In this document: positions 1 through 6,129 of the stretch, in pieces | How positions within the stretch are numbered: position 1 is the first letter of the stretch | Layout of the letters: the number at the start of each line of letters is the position of its first letter | Source: Odoribacteraceae bacterium | Lineage (GTDB): Bacteria > Bacteroidota > Bacteroidia > Bacteroidales > Marinifilaceae | NCBI GenBank assembly: GCA_031279175.1 | Contig: JAITJA010000194.1 | Coordinates: 1 to 8,777 of the forward strand | DNA length: 8,777 nt | Reading direction: 5' to 3' | Notes under the pieces: generated by a model | The model's input: the letters and a program-made list of their open reading frames with translations, nothing else | Databases searched by the model: none | Told to the model about the DNA's origin: nothing | Translations under genes and position numbers: made by a program

Positions 1-29
1 ACTGAAAATTTATTAAATCCCGGGTGAAC

Positions 30-380
30 ATGGAACCTCTACTCGAGCTCGTTTACTACTACCGGTCGCGCGATGAAACGCGTGTCGAGGCGCGCGCGGC
101 CGTGCAGGCGTTGTTGCAAAAGAGTGGCCCGGGAACGACCGGCGGCAAGTCGATCCCCGAAGAGCATGACGTCGCGCCTACCGGCGAGGTCAAGTTGCTG
201 GACATGATTCGCGAGAGCGAGGTCACCGCGAGGCCTTTTCGAGTAAAAACGAGGAGAACGAGCGGTAACGGCAAGAGGGGCGCGTCTCGCGTCCCCGTGG
301 CCATGCCCCCCCGGGTTCTTTATTTCCCCCCCTTGCCCGGTACTCGCCCGGCGCGGGAAGCGGGCAACACGACGCGGTAA
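30..380 (+). CDS. Small hypothetical protein, weakly supported, convergent with def
   Basis: I do not recognise this ORF. It would encode about 116 residues from the ATG at 30, or 118 from an in-frame GTG at 24. The first 75 or so residues look protein-like: an N-terminal amphipathic stretch (PLLELVYYYRSRDETRVEAR) leads into a charged, Glu/Arg/Asp-rich region, first codon positions are rich in G, and third positions are mostly G or C. The last 40 residues are basic and Pro-rich, cross two seven-C tracts (306-312 and 326-332) and lie antisense to the last 20 codons of def, so the tail may not be real or may be frame-shifted. The opposite strand also has an ORF (59-304), but its Ser/Thr/Pro-rich product looks like an antisense shadow. 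The AT-rich first 20 bases could be its upstream region. No signal peptide, membrane segment or catalytic motif is visible. Confidence 0.3.
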   Translation: MEPLLELVYYYRSRDETRVEARAAVQALLQKSGPGTTGGKSIPEEHDVAPTGEVKLLDMIRESEVTARPFRVKTRRTSGNGKRGASRVPVAMPPRVLYFPPLPGTRPAREAGNTTR

Positions 381-910
381 TTCCTTTGGAAGTTGCCCCT
401 GGAGAGCGCCGCGAGTTTTTTCTTGAGCACGCGTTTCTTGAGCGTCGAGAGGTGATCGATAAACGTGTGTCCCTCGATATGATCGTACTCGTGCTGGACG
501 ACGCGGGCGAGCATCCCTTCGAGATGCTCCACGCGGTCGACCCAATTCTCGTCCTTGTAGGCGATCGTGACCCGCTCGGGGCGGGAGACGTCCTCGTGAA
601 TACCGGGAATACTGAGACATCCCTCGTTCATGACCACCCGCTCGCGCGAGCGTTCCGTGATCCTGGCATTTATAAACACGCGCTTGAATCCCTCGCAAGC
701 GGGGTAATCCTCCGCGAGGACACTGGCGTCAATGACGAATAGCCGGATATTCCTCCCGACTTGCGGGGCGGCAAGACCGAGACCGTCGGCCTCGTACATG
801 GTCTCCCACATGTCGCGGAGAAAGTCGTCGAACCCCTCTTCGCCCTGGGAAATATCGGCGGAAGGTCTGCCGAGCGCGGGATGACCGTAAATGTAAACGG
901 GTAAAAACAT
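320..910 (-). CDS. def: Peptide deformylase
   Basis: This cytoplasmic metalloenzyme removes the formyl group from the N-terminal methionine of new proteins. All three hallmark motifs of the family are present in the 196-residue product: GLGLAAPQVG at residues 43-52, EGCLS at 96-100 (Cys98 is a metal ligand) and HEYDH at 140-144 (His140 and His144 are metal ligands, Glu141 is catalytic). The ATG at 910 gives the usual Bacteroidota N-terminus (FLPVYIYG) and lies 11 bases after the ruvX stop in an AT-rich spacer, so the two are probably co-transcribed. The protein ends in a Gly/Arg/Lys-rich tail of roughly 12 residues (from about Ala184) beyond where the family usually stops. That tail is encoded by G-rich DNA including a seven-G run near the stop. 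The tail overlaps the doubtful convergent ORF. Confidence 0.96.
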   Translation of the reverse strand: MFLPVYIYGHPALGRPSADISQGEEGFDDFLRDMWETMYEADGLGLAAPQVGRNIRLFVIDASVLAEDYPACEGFKRVFINARITERSRERVVMNEGCLSIPGIHEDVSRPERVTIAYKDENWVDRVEHLEGMLARVVQHEYDHIEGHTFIDHLSTLKKRVLKKKLAALSRGNFQRNYRVVLPASRAGRVPGKGGK

Positions 911-921
911 ATCGCGTATTG

Positions 922-1350
922 TTACTTTATATTCATGTTCCTGGTTTGCTCGAGATACGACTGTAGAATGATCGCGGCGCTGACGAGGTCGACGAGCGCC
1001 TTGTCTTGCCGTTGCTTTTTCCGCGCGCCGGCCTCGAGGATCGCCCTGCGCGCGAGTAGAGAAGTGAATCGCTCGTCGTGCATCTCCACGGGAATGCCCG
1101 GGAAGGCGCGACGAAGGGAGGCGACAAAGGGGATGACGCGCGCCATGTTGTCCGAGTCGGAGTTATCCATCTTCTTGGGATGCCCGACGACGAAGAGATC
1201 CACCGTTTCCCGCGCGATGTAGGCTCTCAGGAAAGGGATTACCTCCCGCGTGGCGACGGTAGCGAGACCGTTAGCGATCAGCCGGCCGGGATCGGTGGCG
1301 GCGATCCCGACGCGTTTTGTACCGTGATCAATGGCGATGATTCTTCCCAC
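922..1350 (-). CDS. ruvX: RuvX/YqgF-family Holliday junction resolvase-like pre-16S rRNA nuclease
   Basis: This is a 142-residue RNase H-fold protein of the YqgF/RuvX family, which in bacteria is linked to maturation of the 16S rRNA 5' end and was first proposed as a Holliday junction resolvase. Visible family features are the N-terminal strand with Asp8 (IIAIDHGTKRVGIA), the central VVGHPKKMD at residues 54-62, DERFTS at 92-97, and the C-terminal helix KALVDLVSAAIIL with Asp121. Length is normal for the family. The start codon is GTG at 1350, three bases after the divIC stop, so translation is probably coupled to divIC; no ATG lies close enough upstream to be better. It is followed by def after 11 bases, an order common in Bacteroidota. 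Confidence 0.94.
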   Translation of the reverse strand: MGRIIAIDHGTKRVGIAATDPGRLIANGLATVATREVIPFLRAYIARETVDLFVVGHPKKMDNSDSDNMARVIPFVASLRRAFPGIPVEMHDERFTSLLARRAILEAGARKKQRQDKALVDLVSAAIILQSYLEQTRNMNIK

Positions 1351-1353
1351 GGC

Positions 1354-1683
1354 TCAGTCGTCGATGATAATAAATAGATCCTCGTCCGGCCGTTTCATCA
1401 GGAAGCGTTCCCTGGCGAACTTCTCGAGGCTGTCGCGATTGACTCGCAGTGCCTCTATTTGCCTCCTTGCCGCGACGTTCTGCTCGATGTAATACGTCTT
1501 CTGGCGCTCCAGCGAGCGGGTCTCGGCGAGCAGCCTCCTCCACGGGAAATAACCGTACGAGTCTACCAGCATCATCCATGCAACGAAGAAAATAAAGGTG
1601 ATGCTGTAAAAGGCCGTCTCCCGGAAGAAGCGGACAAACCACCGGGAGAGACGTGAAAGATATGGACGCGTGTTGTTTTGCAT
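1354..1683 (-). CDS. divIC: Septum formation initiator, FtsB/DivIC-like
   Basis: This is a 109-residue bitopic membrane protein of the FtsB/DivIC family, which forms part of the divisome core with the FtsL- and FtsQ-type proteins at midcell. It has a short basic N-terminus (residues 1-22), one transmembrane helix at about 24-41 (SITFIFFVAWMMLVDSYG begins near residue 28), then a periplasmic coiled coil of about 50-86 rich in Glu, Arg and Leu (LLAETRSLERQKTYYIEQN). It ends with the typical LEKFARERFLMKRPDEDLF segment. I chose the ATG at 1683 because an AT-rich stretch precedes it, as at other starts here. An in-frame start at 1749 would add 22 residues and begin 10 bases after the cdd stop; that form cannot be excluded. 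The gene sits between cdd (76-base gap) and ruvX (3-base gap). Confidence 0.86.
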   Translation of the reverse strand: MQNNTRPYLSRLSRWFVRFFRETAFYSITFIFFVAWMMLVDSYGYFPWRRLLAETRSLERQKTYYIEQNVAARRQIEALRVNRDSLEKFARERFLMKRPDEDLFIIIDD

Positions 1684-1759
1684 GACGCGAATATAAATAA
1701 AAGACGGGAGACGCGGGCGAGAGAACGAAAAGGGGAACCGCGCCAGCAAGATAGAAAGT

Positions 1760-2173
1760 TCAGAACGGGAACGGCAACAGCTCGCTTGCCGGTATGACCG
1801 TCACCTCGCCCTCCCCGCCCGCCAGCACGACGTCGAAATCGGCGCGATAGCGTCGGATGATCTCTGCCATCACCTGGCGGCAGGCCCCGCACGGGGTTAT
1901 GCCCCGTACCCACTCCCCCGCCGGGTCGCGCGCCGCGATGGCGATGGCCTTCACCTTCACGCCGGGGTAGGCGGAACAGGCGTAGAAGAGGGCCACGCGT
2001 TCGGCACACGACCCGGAAGGATACGCCGCGTTCTCCTGGTTGGAGCCGCGCACGACCTCCCCGTTGTCCATCAGTACCGCCGCCCCGACCGCGAACCGCG
2101 AGTAGACACAATAAGCGCTCTCCACGGCCGCGCGAGCCAAAATTACCAAAGAGTCATATCCCGTGTTTTGCAT
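1760..2173 (-). CDS. cdd: Cytidine deaminase, homotetrameric type
   Basis: This 137-residue enzyme deaminates cytidine and deoxycytidine to uridine and deoxyuridine in pyrimidine salvage. Motifs seen are the ribose-binding GSNQENAAY at residues 43-51 (Asn45 and Glu47), SCAE at 55-58 (Cys56 zinc ligand, Glu58 proton shuttle) and PCGACRQ at 94-100 (Cys95 and Cys98 zinc ligands). Three cysteine ligands and a short length point to the small homotetrameric class. The frame stays open upstream to 2500, but that extension would lie inside the divergent glucosaminidase gene and lacks family similarity, so the ATG at 2173, after an A-rich leader, is the sensible start. It is the first gene of the leftward cluster and is separated from the rightward cluster by 52 bases. 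Confidence 0.96.
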   Translation of the reverse strand: MQNTGYDSLVILARAAVESAYCVYSRFAVGAAVLMDNGEVVRGSNQENAAYPSGSCAERVALFYACSAYPGVKVKAIAIAARDPAGEWVRGITPCGACRQVMAEIIRRYRADFDVVLAGGEGEVTVIPASELLPFPF

Positions 2174-2196
2174 CTTATTTTTTTCAATTACATTTA
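2166..2196 (+). promoter_or_regulatory. Possible Bacteroidota-type promoter for the rightward cluster
   Basis: The known Bacteroidota primary-sigma consensus is TTTG near -33 and TAnnTTTG near -7. Here TTTTG (2166-2170) and TACATTTA (2189-2196), which differs from the -7 consensus only in its last base, are 18 bases apart, a compatible spacing. Transcription would start around 2203, leaving a leader of about 23 bases before the glucosaminidase ATG at 2226. The -33 element abuts the cdd start codon (2171-2173), so the two divergent genes would share control DNA. This is a match by eye to a loose consensus in AT-rich DNA. Confidence 0.35.
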
Positions 2197-2225
2197 CGAC
2201 GTGAAAATAAGTAATCCATTCGAGT

Positions 2226-3146
2226 ATGCATAGAACCTTAGCTTTTTTATTCCTCGCCTGCTGGATCGCCTCTCCATGTAGCGGGGAAAACAAAAACACC
2301 CGTAAAGAGTATATACAGAAATTCAGCAAGATTGCCATCCAGGAAATGAGACGAACGGGGATCCCCGCCAGCGTGAAAATGGCACAGGGAATACTGGAAT
2401 CCGGGGCCGGGACTTCCTCCCTCGCGCAAACAGGTAACAACCATTTCGGGATTAAATGCCACGACTGGGGCGGCCCCACGGTCACGTGGAACGATAACAA
2501 GCAAAACGAGTGCTTCCGGAAATATAGCTCGCCGGAGGAGTCGTGGACAGATCATAGCCTGTTCCTGACCTCGCGCCAACGCTACGCGCCCCTCTTCCAG
2601 CTGAAGAAAACAGATTACAAGGGATGGGCGCGCGGGCTGCAAAAGGCAGGGTACGCCACCAATCCCAGTTATGCCGAACGATTGATCCGGATCATCGAGG
2701 ACGAGAAGTTGTACCTCCTGGACCGGGGCAAGGAGACCTCCGGCGCGGCGCGCGAGTATACCTTAAATAGTAGCAGCACGCGCGTCAACTACCGCCAGCG
2801 AATGACCCGGGTCAACGGTATCCCCTGCATCGAGACGCGGAAGGGAGACTCGTTCGCCGCCATCGCCGCCTATTTTAATATCCCGCTGCGAAAGCTGTTG
2901 GAGTATAATGACAAGAACGAGACCTCTATCCGCGCCGGGATGAACGTGTTCCTGAAAGCAAAGAAGAACAAGGCCGCCAGGACGCGCGCGCGACACAAGG
3001 TGAAGGAGGGTGAGACCGCTTACTGGATCTCGCAAATGTACGGGGTGAAGTTCTCCCGGCTGCTCTACTTTAATGGCCTGGCGGCGGACGAGAAGCTGCT
3101 GCCGGGAGAGACGCTCTCGCTGCGAAAGTATAACGATACACTATAA
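2226..3146 (+). CDS. Secreted glucosaminidase (GH73-like) with two LysM domains
   Basis: This is probably a periplasmic or surface peptidoglycan hydrolase cutting N-acetylglucosaminyl bonds. The 306-residue product begins with a signal peptide (hydrophobic MHRTLAFLFLACWIASPCSG, cleavage near residue 20; Pro before Cys18 argues against a lipoprotein signal). The catalytic domain covers about residues 28-165: SVKMAQGILESGAGTSSLA holds the probable general acid Glu58, followed by NNHFGIKC, a Tyr/Trp-rich core and AGYATNPSYAERL at 141-153, all typical of FlgJ/AcmA-like glucosaminidases. Two LysM-like peptidoglycan-binding repeats follow, at about 201-244 (KGDSFAAIAAYFNIPLRKLL) and 257-301 (VKEGETAYWISQMYGVKFSR). 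It is the first gene of the rightward cluster and ends three bases before the DUF4199 gene. Annotators often label such proteins glucosaminidase domain-containing; the exact bond cut is inferred. Confidence 0.9.
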   Translation: MHRTLAFLFLACWIASPCSGENKNTRKEYIQKFSKIAIQEMRRTGIPASVKMAQGILESGAGTSSLAQTGNNHFGIKCHDWGGPTVTWNDNKQNECFRKYSSPEESWTDHSLFLTSRQRYAPLFQLKKTDYKGWARGLQKAGYATNPSYAERLIRIIEDEKLYLLDRGKETSGAAREYTLNSSSTRVNYRQRMTRVNGIPCIETRKGDSFAAIAAYFNIPLRKLLEYNDKNETSIRAGMNVFLKAKKNKAARTRARHKVKEGETAYWISQMYGVKFSRLLYFNGLAADEKLLPGETLSLRKYNDTL

Positions 3147-3149
3147 CTC

Positions 3150-3698
3150 ATGAATACGCTTGATCATCGCTCGCTAAACCCGATCGCGACATTCGGGTTG
3201 CTCGTCGGGGGGAGCTTTATTATTGCCTCCCTCCTCTTTATCCTCTCCGGGAGGGACGTCGTGATGAATCCCCGGCTGAATAACGTGGTCTCGTGCCTGA
3301 GCATCATCGGGTGCTTCATGGGCGTCAAGAAATTCCGCGACGACCGCCTGGCAGGAAGCATTACCTACGGGCGCGCCTTCTCGGCAGGGCTGAAGATCGT
3401 CCTGCTGGCCACCGTGCTGTACTCCATCTATACCTTCGCCCTCTACTCGGCAAGGCCGGAACTGATGGAGGAGTATAAAAACATCATGACCGTCATGATA
3501 AAAGAGATCTACGGCGAAATATCCCTCGGGATACCCGCGGAGATATTGAACGAGACCATCACGCCGCTCGTCGTCGCGTTCAGTGAATTCTTCCGGGACG
3601 TGCTCCTCGGGATGTTCTTCCTGCTGGTCATCGCGGCCATACTCCGGCGCAACCTGCCAACGCCCGCGAGACCTAACCCGTCAGACCTGAACGCGTGA
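3150..3698 (+). CDS. DUF4199 family four-helix membrane protein
   Basis: This is a 182-residue integral membrane protein of unknown function, matching the DUF4199 family found mainly in Bacteroidota. Four hydrophobic segments are visible at about residues 12-33, 44-60, 80-99 and 149-167. The loop after the second contains the recognisable GVKKFRDDRLAGSITYGRAF (58-77), the most characteristic stretch of the family. An extracytoplasmic or cytoplasmic helical segment of about 50 residues (100-148) separates helices three and four, and the tail is Pro/Asn-rich. The ATG lies three bases after the glucosaminidase stop, and its own stop overlaps the glycosyltransferase start in TGATG. That tight coupling suggests it works with, or is made in step with, the glycosyltransferase. 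No catalytic residues can be named. Confidence 0.84.
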   Translation: MNTLDHRSLNPIATFGLLVGGSFIIASLLFILSGRDVVMNPRLNNVVSCLSIIGCFMGVKKFRDDRLAGSITYGRAFSAGLKIVLLATVLYSIYTFALYSARPELMEEYKNIMTVMIKEIYGEISLGIPAEILNETITPLVVAFSEFFRDVLLGMFFLLVIAAILRRNLPTPARPNPSDLNA

Positions 3699-4645
3699 TG
3701 AATATCTCTGTCGTCATACCACTCTATAACGAGGCGGATTCTCTGCCGGAACTTGTCGCGTGGCTCGCGCGCGTCATGCAGGCGCACCACTATACACACG
3801 AGATCATCCTCGTGGACGACGGGAGCAACGACGACTCATGGAAGACCATCGAGCAGCTCGCCGCCACTAATCCCGGCGTCCGAGGGATCAAGTTCCGCCG
3901 CAACTACGGCAAGTCCGCCGCCCTCTATCGCGGCTTCGAGGAGGCCACCGGCGACGTCGTCATCACGATGGACGCCGACCTGCAAGATTCTCCCGACGAG
4001 ATCCCGGCGCTCTACCGCATGATCACGGAAGAAAACTACGACCTGGTCTCCGGGTGGAAGAAGAAACGCCACGACCCGCTCTCCAAGACAATCCCTACCC
4101 GGCTGTTTAATGCCACCGCGAGGAAATTCTCCGGGCTGAAATTACACGACTTTAACTGCGGGCTGAAAGCCTACAAGGGTATCGTGACAAAGAATATCGA
4201 GGTCTACGGGGAGATGCACCGCTATATCCCCATCCTCGTCAAGCAGGCCGGGTTCACGCGAATCGGGGAAATGGCCGTCGCGCACCAGGCGCGCAAGTAC
4301 GGCGTTAGCAAGTTCGGCCTGAACCGCTTCATTAACGGCTTCCTCGACCTGCTGACCGTCTCCTTTATCACCCGCTTCTCCAAGAAACCCATGCACCTCT
4401 TCGGCGCGATCGGCACGCTGCTCTTCACCGTCGGGTTCTGTGCCGCCGCGTGGATCGGCATAGAAAAATGGATCGCCATGAACCAAAACATCAAGGCCCC
4501 GCTGGTGGCCAGTAACCCATACTTCTACATCGCGCTCGCCTGCATGATCCTCGGGACACAACTGTTCCTCGCCGGATTCCTCGCCGAACTGGTATCGCGC
4601 AACGCGCACGACCGGAATTGTTACCACGTCGATAAAACAACATGA
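3698..4645 (+). CDS. Family 2 glycosyltransferase, polyisoprenyl-phosphate type, membrane anchored
   Basis: This 315-residue protein resembles dolichol-phosphate mannosyltransferase/GtrB-like enzymes, which move a sugar from a nucleotide donor to a polyprenyl phosphate at the inner face of the membrane. The GT-A domain (about residues 1-225) has the start VVIPLYNEADSLPELV, the nucleotide-binding DDGS at 40-43, the metal-binding DADLQD at 92-97, DFNCG at 151-155 and HQARKYGVSKFG at 196-207, a conserved stretch of this subfamily. Two C-terminal transmembrane helices lie at about 232-254 and 274-298. The ATG at 3698 overlaps the DUF4199 stop (TGATG); a GTG one codon earlier (3695) is also possible. 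The sugar cannot be read from the sequence. It is preceded by envelope genes and followed by the transporter after 27 bases. Confidence 0.92.
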   Translation: MNISVVIPLYNEADSLPELVAWLARVMQAHHYTHEIILVDDGSNDDSWKTIEQLAATNPGVRGIKFRRNYGKSAALYRGFEEATGDVVITMDADLQDSPDEIPALYRMITEENYDLVSGWKKKRHDPLSKTIPTRLFNATARKFSGLKLHDFNCGLKAYKGIVTKNIEVYGEMHRYIPILVKQAGFTRIGEMAVAHQARKYGVSKFGLNRFINGFLDLLTVSFITRFSKKPMHLFGAIGTLLFTVGFCAAAWIGIEKWIAMNQNIKAPLVASNPYFYIALACMILGTQLFLAGFLAELVSRNAHDRNCYHVDKTT

Positions 4646-4672
4646 TTTTTTAACCCCTAACACATAATCACA

Positions 4673-6049
4673 ATGGTAGAAAAACTCCAAAAAAGCCTGC
4701 GAGAATCGACGACCGCCAGATGGATCGCGCTCGCCGTGGTCGCCTTCACGATGCTGTGCGGCTACTTCCTCACTGACGTGATGGCCCCGCTGAAACCCAT
4801 GCTCGAGAAAGAACTCCTCTGGAGCAGCACGGAATACGGGCTATTCACCAGCGCGTACGGCTGGTTTAACGTCTTCCTACTCATGCTCATCATCGGCGGA
4901 ATCATCCTCGACAAGATGGGCGTTCGTTTCACCGGGCTCATGTCCTGCATCCTCATGGTCGGGGGCGTGGCCATCAAGTACTACGCCATCACAGCCGCGT
5001 TCCCGGAGGGAAGCTCCATACTGGGAATGAAAACGCAAGTCGTGCTCGCGTCGCTCGGGTACGCCATCTTCGGAGTGGGAATCGAGATCACCGGCATCAC
5101 CGTCTCGAAAATCATCGTCAAATGGTTCAAGGGAAAAGAACTCGCGCTGGCGATGGGGCTTGAAATGGCCACCGCCCGCATCGGGACCGGACTGGCCATG
5201 ATCCTCACCCTACCCGTCGCCGAGGCCTTCAAGTTCTCCACCCCCGTGTTAATCGCGCTGATCCTACTGTGCGTGGGCACCATCGCCTTCATCGTCTACT
5301 GCGTCATGGATCGCAAGCTGGAGAAATCTCTCCCGGCAGACACCGAAAAAGAAGAACCGTTCCGCTTCGCCGACATCCTCTTCATCATCAAAAACAGGGG
5401 CTTCTGGCTCATCGCGCTCCTTTGCGTCCTCTTCTACTCCGCCGTCTTCCCCTTCTTGAAATACGCCACGGACCTCATGATACACAAGTACGGGGTCAAC
5501 CAGAACCTCGCCGGGATCATACCGGGACTACTCCCCTTCGGCACGATCATCCTCACGCCGCTCTTCGGGAATCTCTACGACCGAAAGGGAAAAGGGGCCT
5601 CCATCATGATCCTTGGCGCTTGCATGCTCCTCGGGATACACCTCCTCTTCGCGCTACCACTGCTCGACCACTGGTTAATCGCCACCGTCATCATGATCGC
5701 CCTGGGCATCGCGTTCTCGCTCGTGCCGTCGGCCATGTGGCCCTCAGTGCCGAAAATCATCCCGGAAAAACAACTCGGCACCGCCTACTCGCTCATCTTC
5801 TGGGTGCAAAACTGGGGATTGATGGGCGTGCCGCTATTGATCGGCTGGGTGCTCGACAAATACTGCATCTCGAGCGTCGAACGCGTGATCACGGACGGCG
5901 TCGAAAGCGTGATCAAGCACTATGACTACACCCTCCCGATGGTCATCTTCGCCGCGTTCGGCCTGCTGGCCATCATCGTCGCGCTCCTCCTGAAGGCCGA
6001 GGACAAACGAAAAGGATATGGCCTCGAACTACCCAATATCAAAAAATAA
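4673..6049 (+). CDS. MFS transporter resembling the MFSD1 group
   Basis: This is a 458-residue inner-membrane major facilitator with about 12 hydrophobic helices. MFS landmarks include GGIILDKMGVRF at residues 75-86 (motif A between helices 2 and 3), a charged central loop at about 213-232, and the related GNLYDRKGKG at 299-308 in the second half. Stretches such as WFKGKELALAMGLEMATARI (151-170), FWLIALLCVLFYSAVFPF (244-261) and LGTAYSLIFWVQNWGL (368-383) resemble, from memory, the animal MFSD1 family, a lysosomal dipeptide transporter. On that basis di- or small-peptide transport is an inference, not a demonstration; organic anion transport is the main alternative. The ATG lies 27 bases after the glycosyltransferase stop in an AT-rich spacer containing a six-T run. 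A strong hairpin follows the stop, and two peptidase genes lie beyond it. Confidence 0.87.
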   Translation: MVEKLQKSLRESTTARWIALAVVAFTMLCGYFLTDVMAPLKPMLEKELLWSSTEYGLFTSAYGWFNVFLLMLIIGGIILDKMGVRFTGLMSCILMVGGVAIKYYAITAAFPEGSSILGMKTQVVLASLGYAIFGVGIEITGITVSKIIVKWFKGKELALAMGLEMATARIGTGLAMILTLPVAEAFKFSTPVLIALILLCVGTIAFIVYCVMDRKLEKSLPADTEKEEPFRFADILFIIKNRGFWLIALLCVLFYSAVFPFLKYATDLMIHKYGVNQNLAGIIPGLLPFGTIILTPLFGNLYDRKGKGASIMILGACMLLGIHLLFALPLLDHWLIATVIMIALGIAFSLVPSAMWPSVPKIIPEKQLGTAYSLIFWVQNWGLMGVPLLIGWVLDKYCISSVERVITDGVESVIKHYDYTLPMVIFAAFGLLAIIVALLLKAEDKRKGYGLELPNIKK

Positions 6050-6060
6050 CCCCTCGCGAA

Positions 6061-6108
6061 GGGCGTGAACAATCCCTGGCGGCCCCCCGTCAGGGATTCT
6101 TAACGCCC
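6061..6108 (+). terminator. Strong stem-loop between transporter and M16 genes, terminator-like
   Basis: The 80-base gap between the transporter stop and the first M16 gene contains a stable hairpin. The core is AATCCCTGGCGG (6071-6082) pairing with CCGTCAGGGATT (6087-6098) around a CCCC loop: 12 pairs, one of them G-U. Outside it GGGCGT (6061-6066) pairs with ACGCCC (6103-6108), and two A-T pairs are possible in between, so the whole element folds into one long, slightly bulged stem. The stem lacks a proper T-run after it on either strand (only TTCTTAA follows the core), so it is an imperfect intrinsic terminator. It could instead be an RNA-stability or attenuation element that separates expression of the two halves of the cluster. 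Confidence 0.55.
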
Positions 6109-6129
6109 GAAAACGAAAACATTACCGGC

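Noticed and set aside
59..304. Leftward 81-residue ORF with a hydrophobic, signal-peptide-like start just after def.
   Set aside because: Its composition is Ser/Thr/Pro/Cys-rich and looks like the antisense of the rightward ORF. Its high third-position GC is explained by shared third positions of the two frames.
1688..1695. TATATTCG on the minus strand upstream of divIC, close to the Bacteroidota -7 consensus.
   Set aside because: It is only four bases from the chosen start codon, which would require a nearly leaderless message, and there is no TTG at the right distance upstream.
2174..2500. N-terminal extension of cytidine deaminase by about 109 residues in the same open frame.
   Set aside because: It lies antisense to the signal peptide and catalytic domain of the glucosaminidase, has no similarity to the deaminase family, and the ATG at 2173 gives a normal-length enzyme.
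4619..4651. Possible small stem (TTGTT/AACAA) followed by six T bases at the end of the glycosyltransferase gene, as a terminator.
   Set aside because: The stem is only five AT-rich pairs with a 14-base loop, and the T-run fits the AT-rich leader seen before other starts.
5269..5925. Rightward His/Arg-rich ORF inside the transporter gene.
   Set aside because: It is an out-of-frame shadow of the MFS gene, which has all 12 helices and motifs in its own frame.
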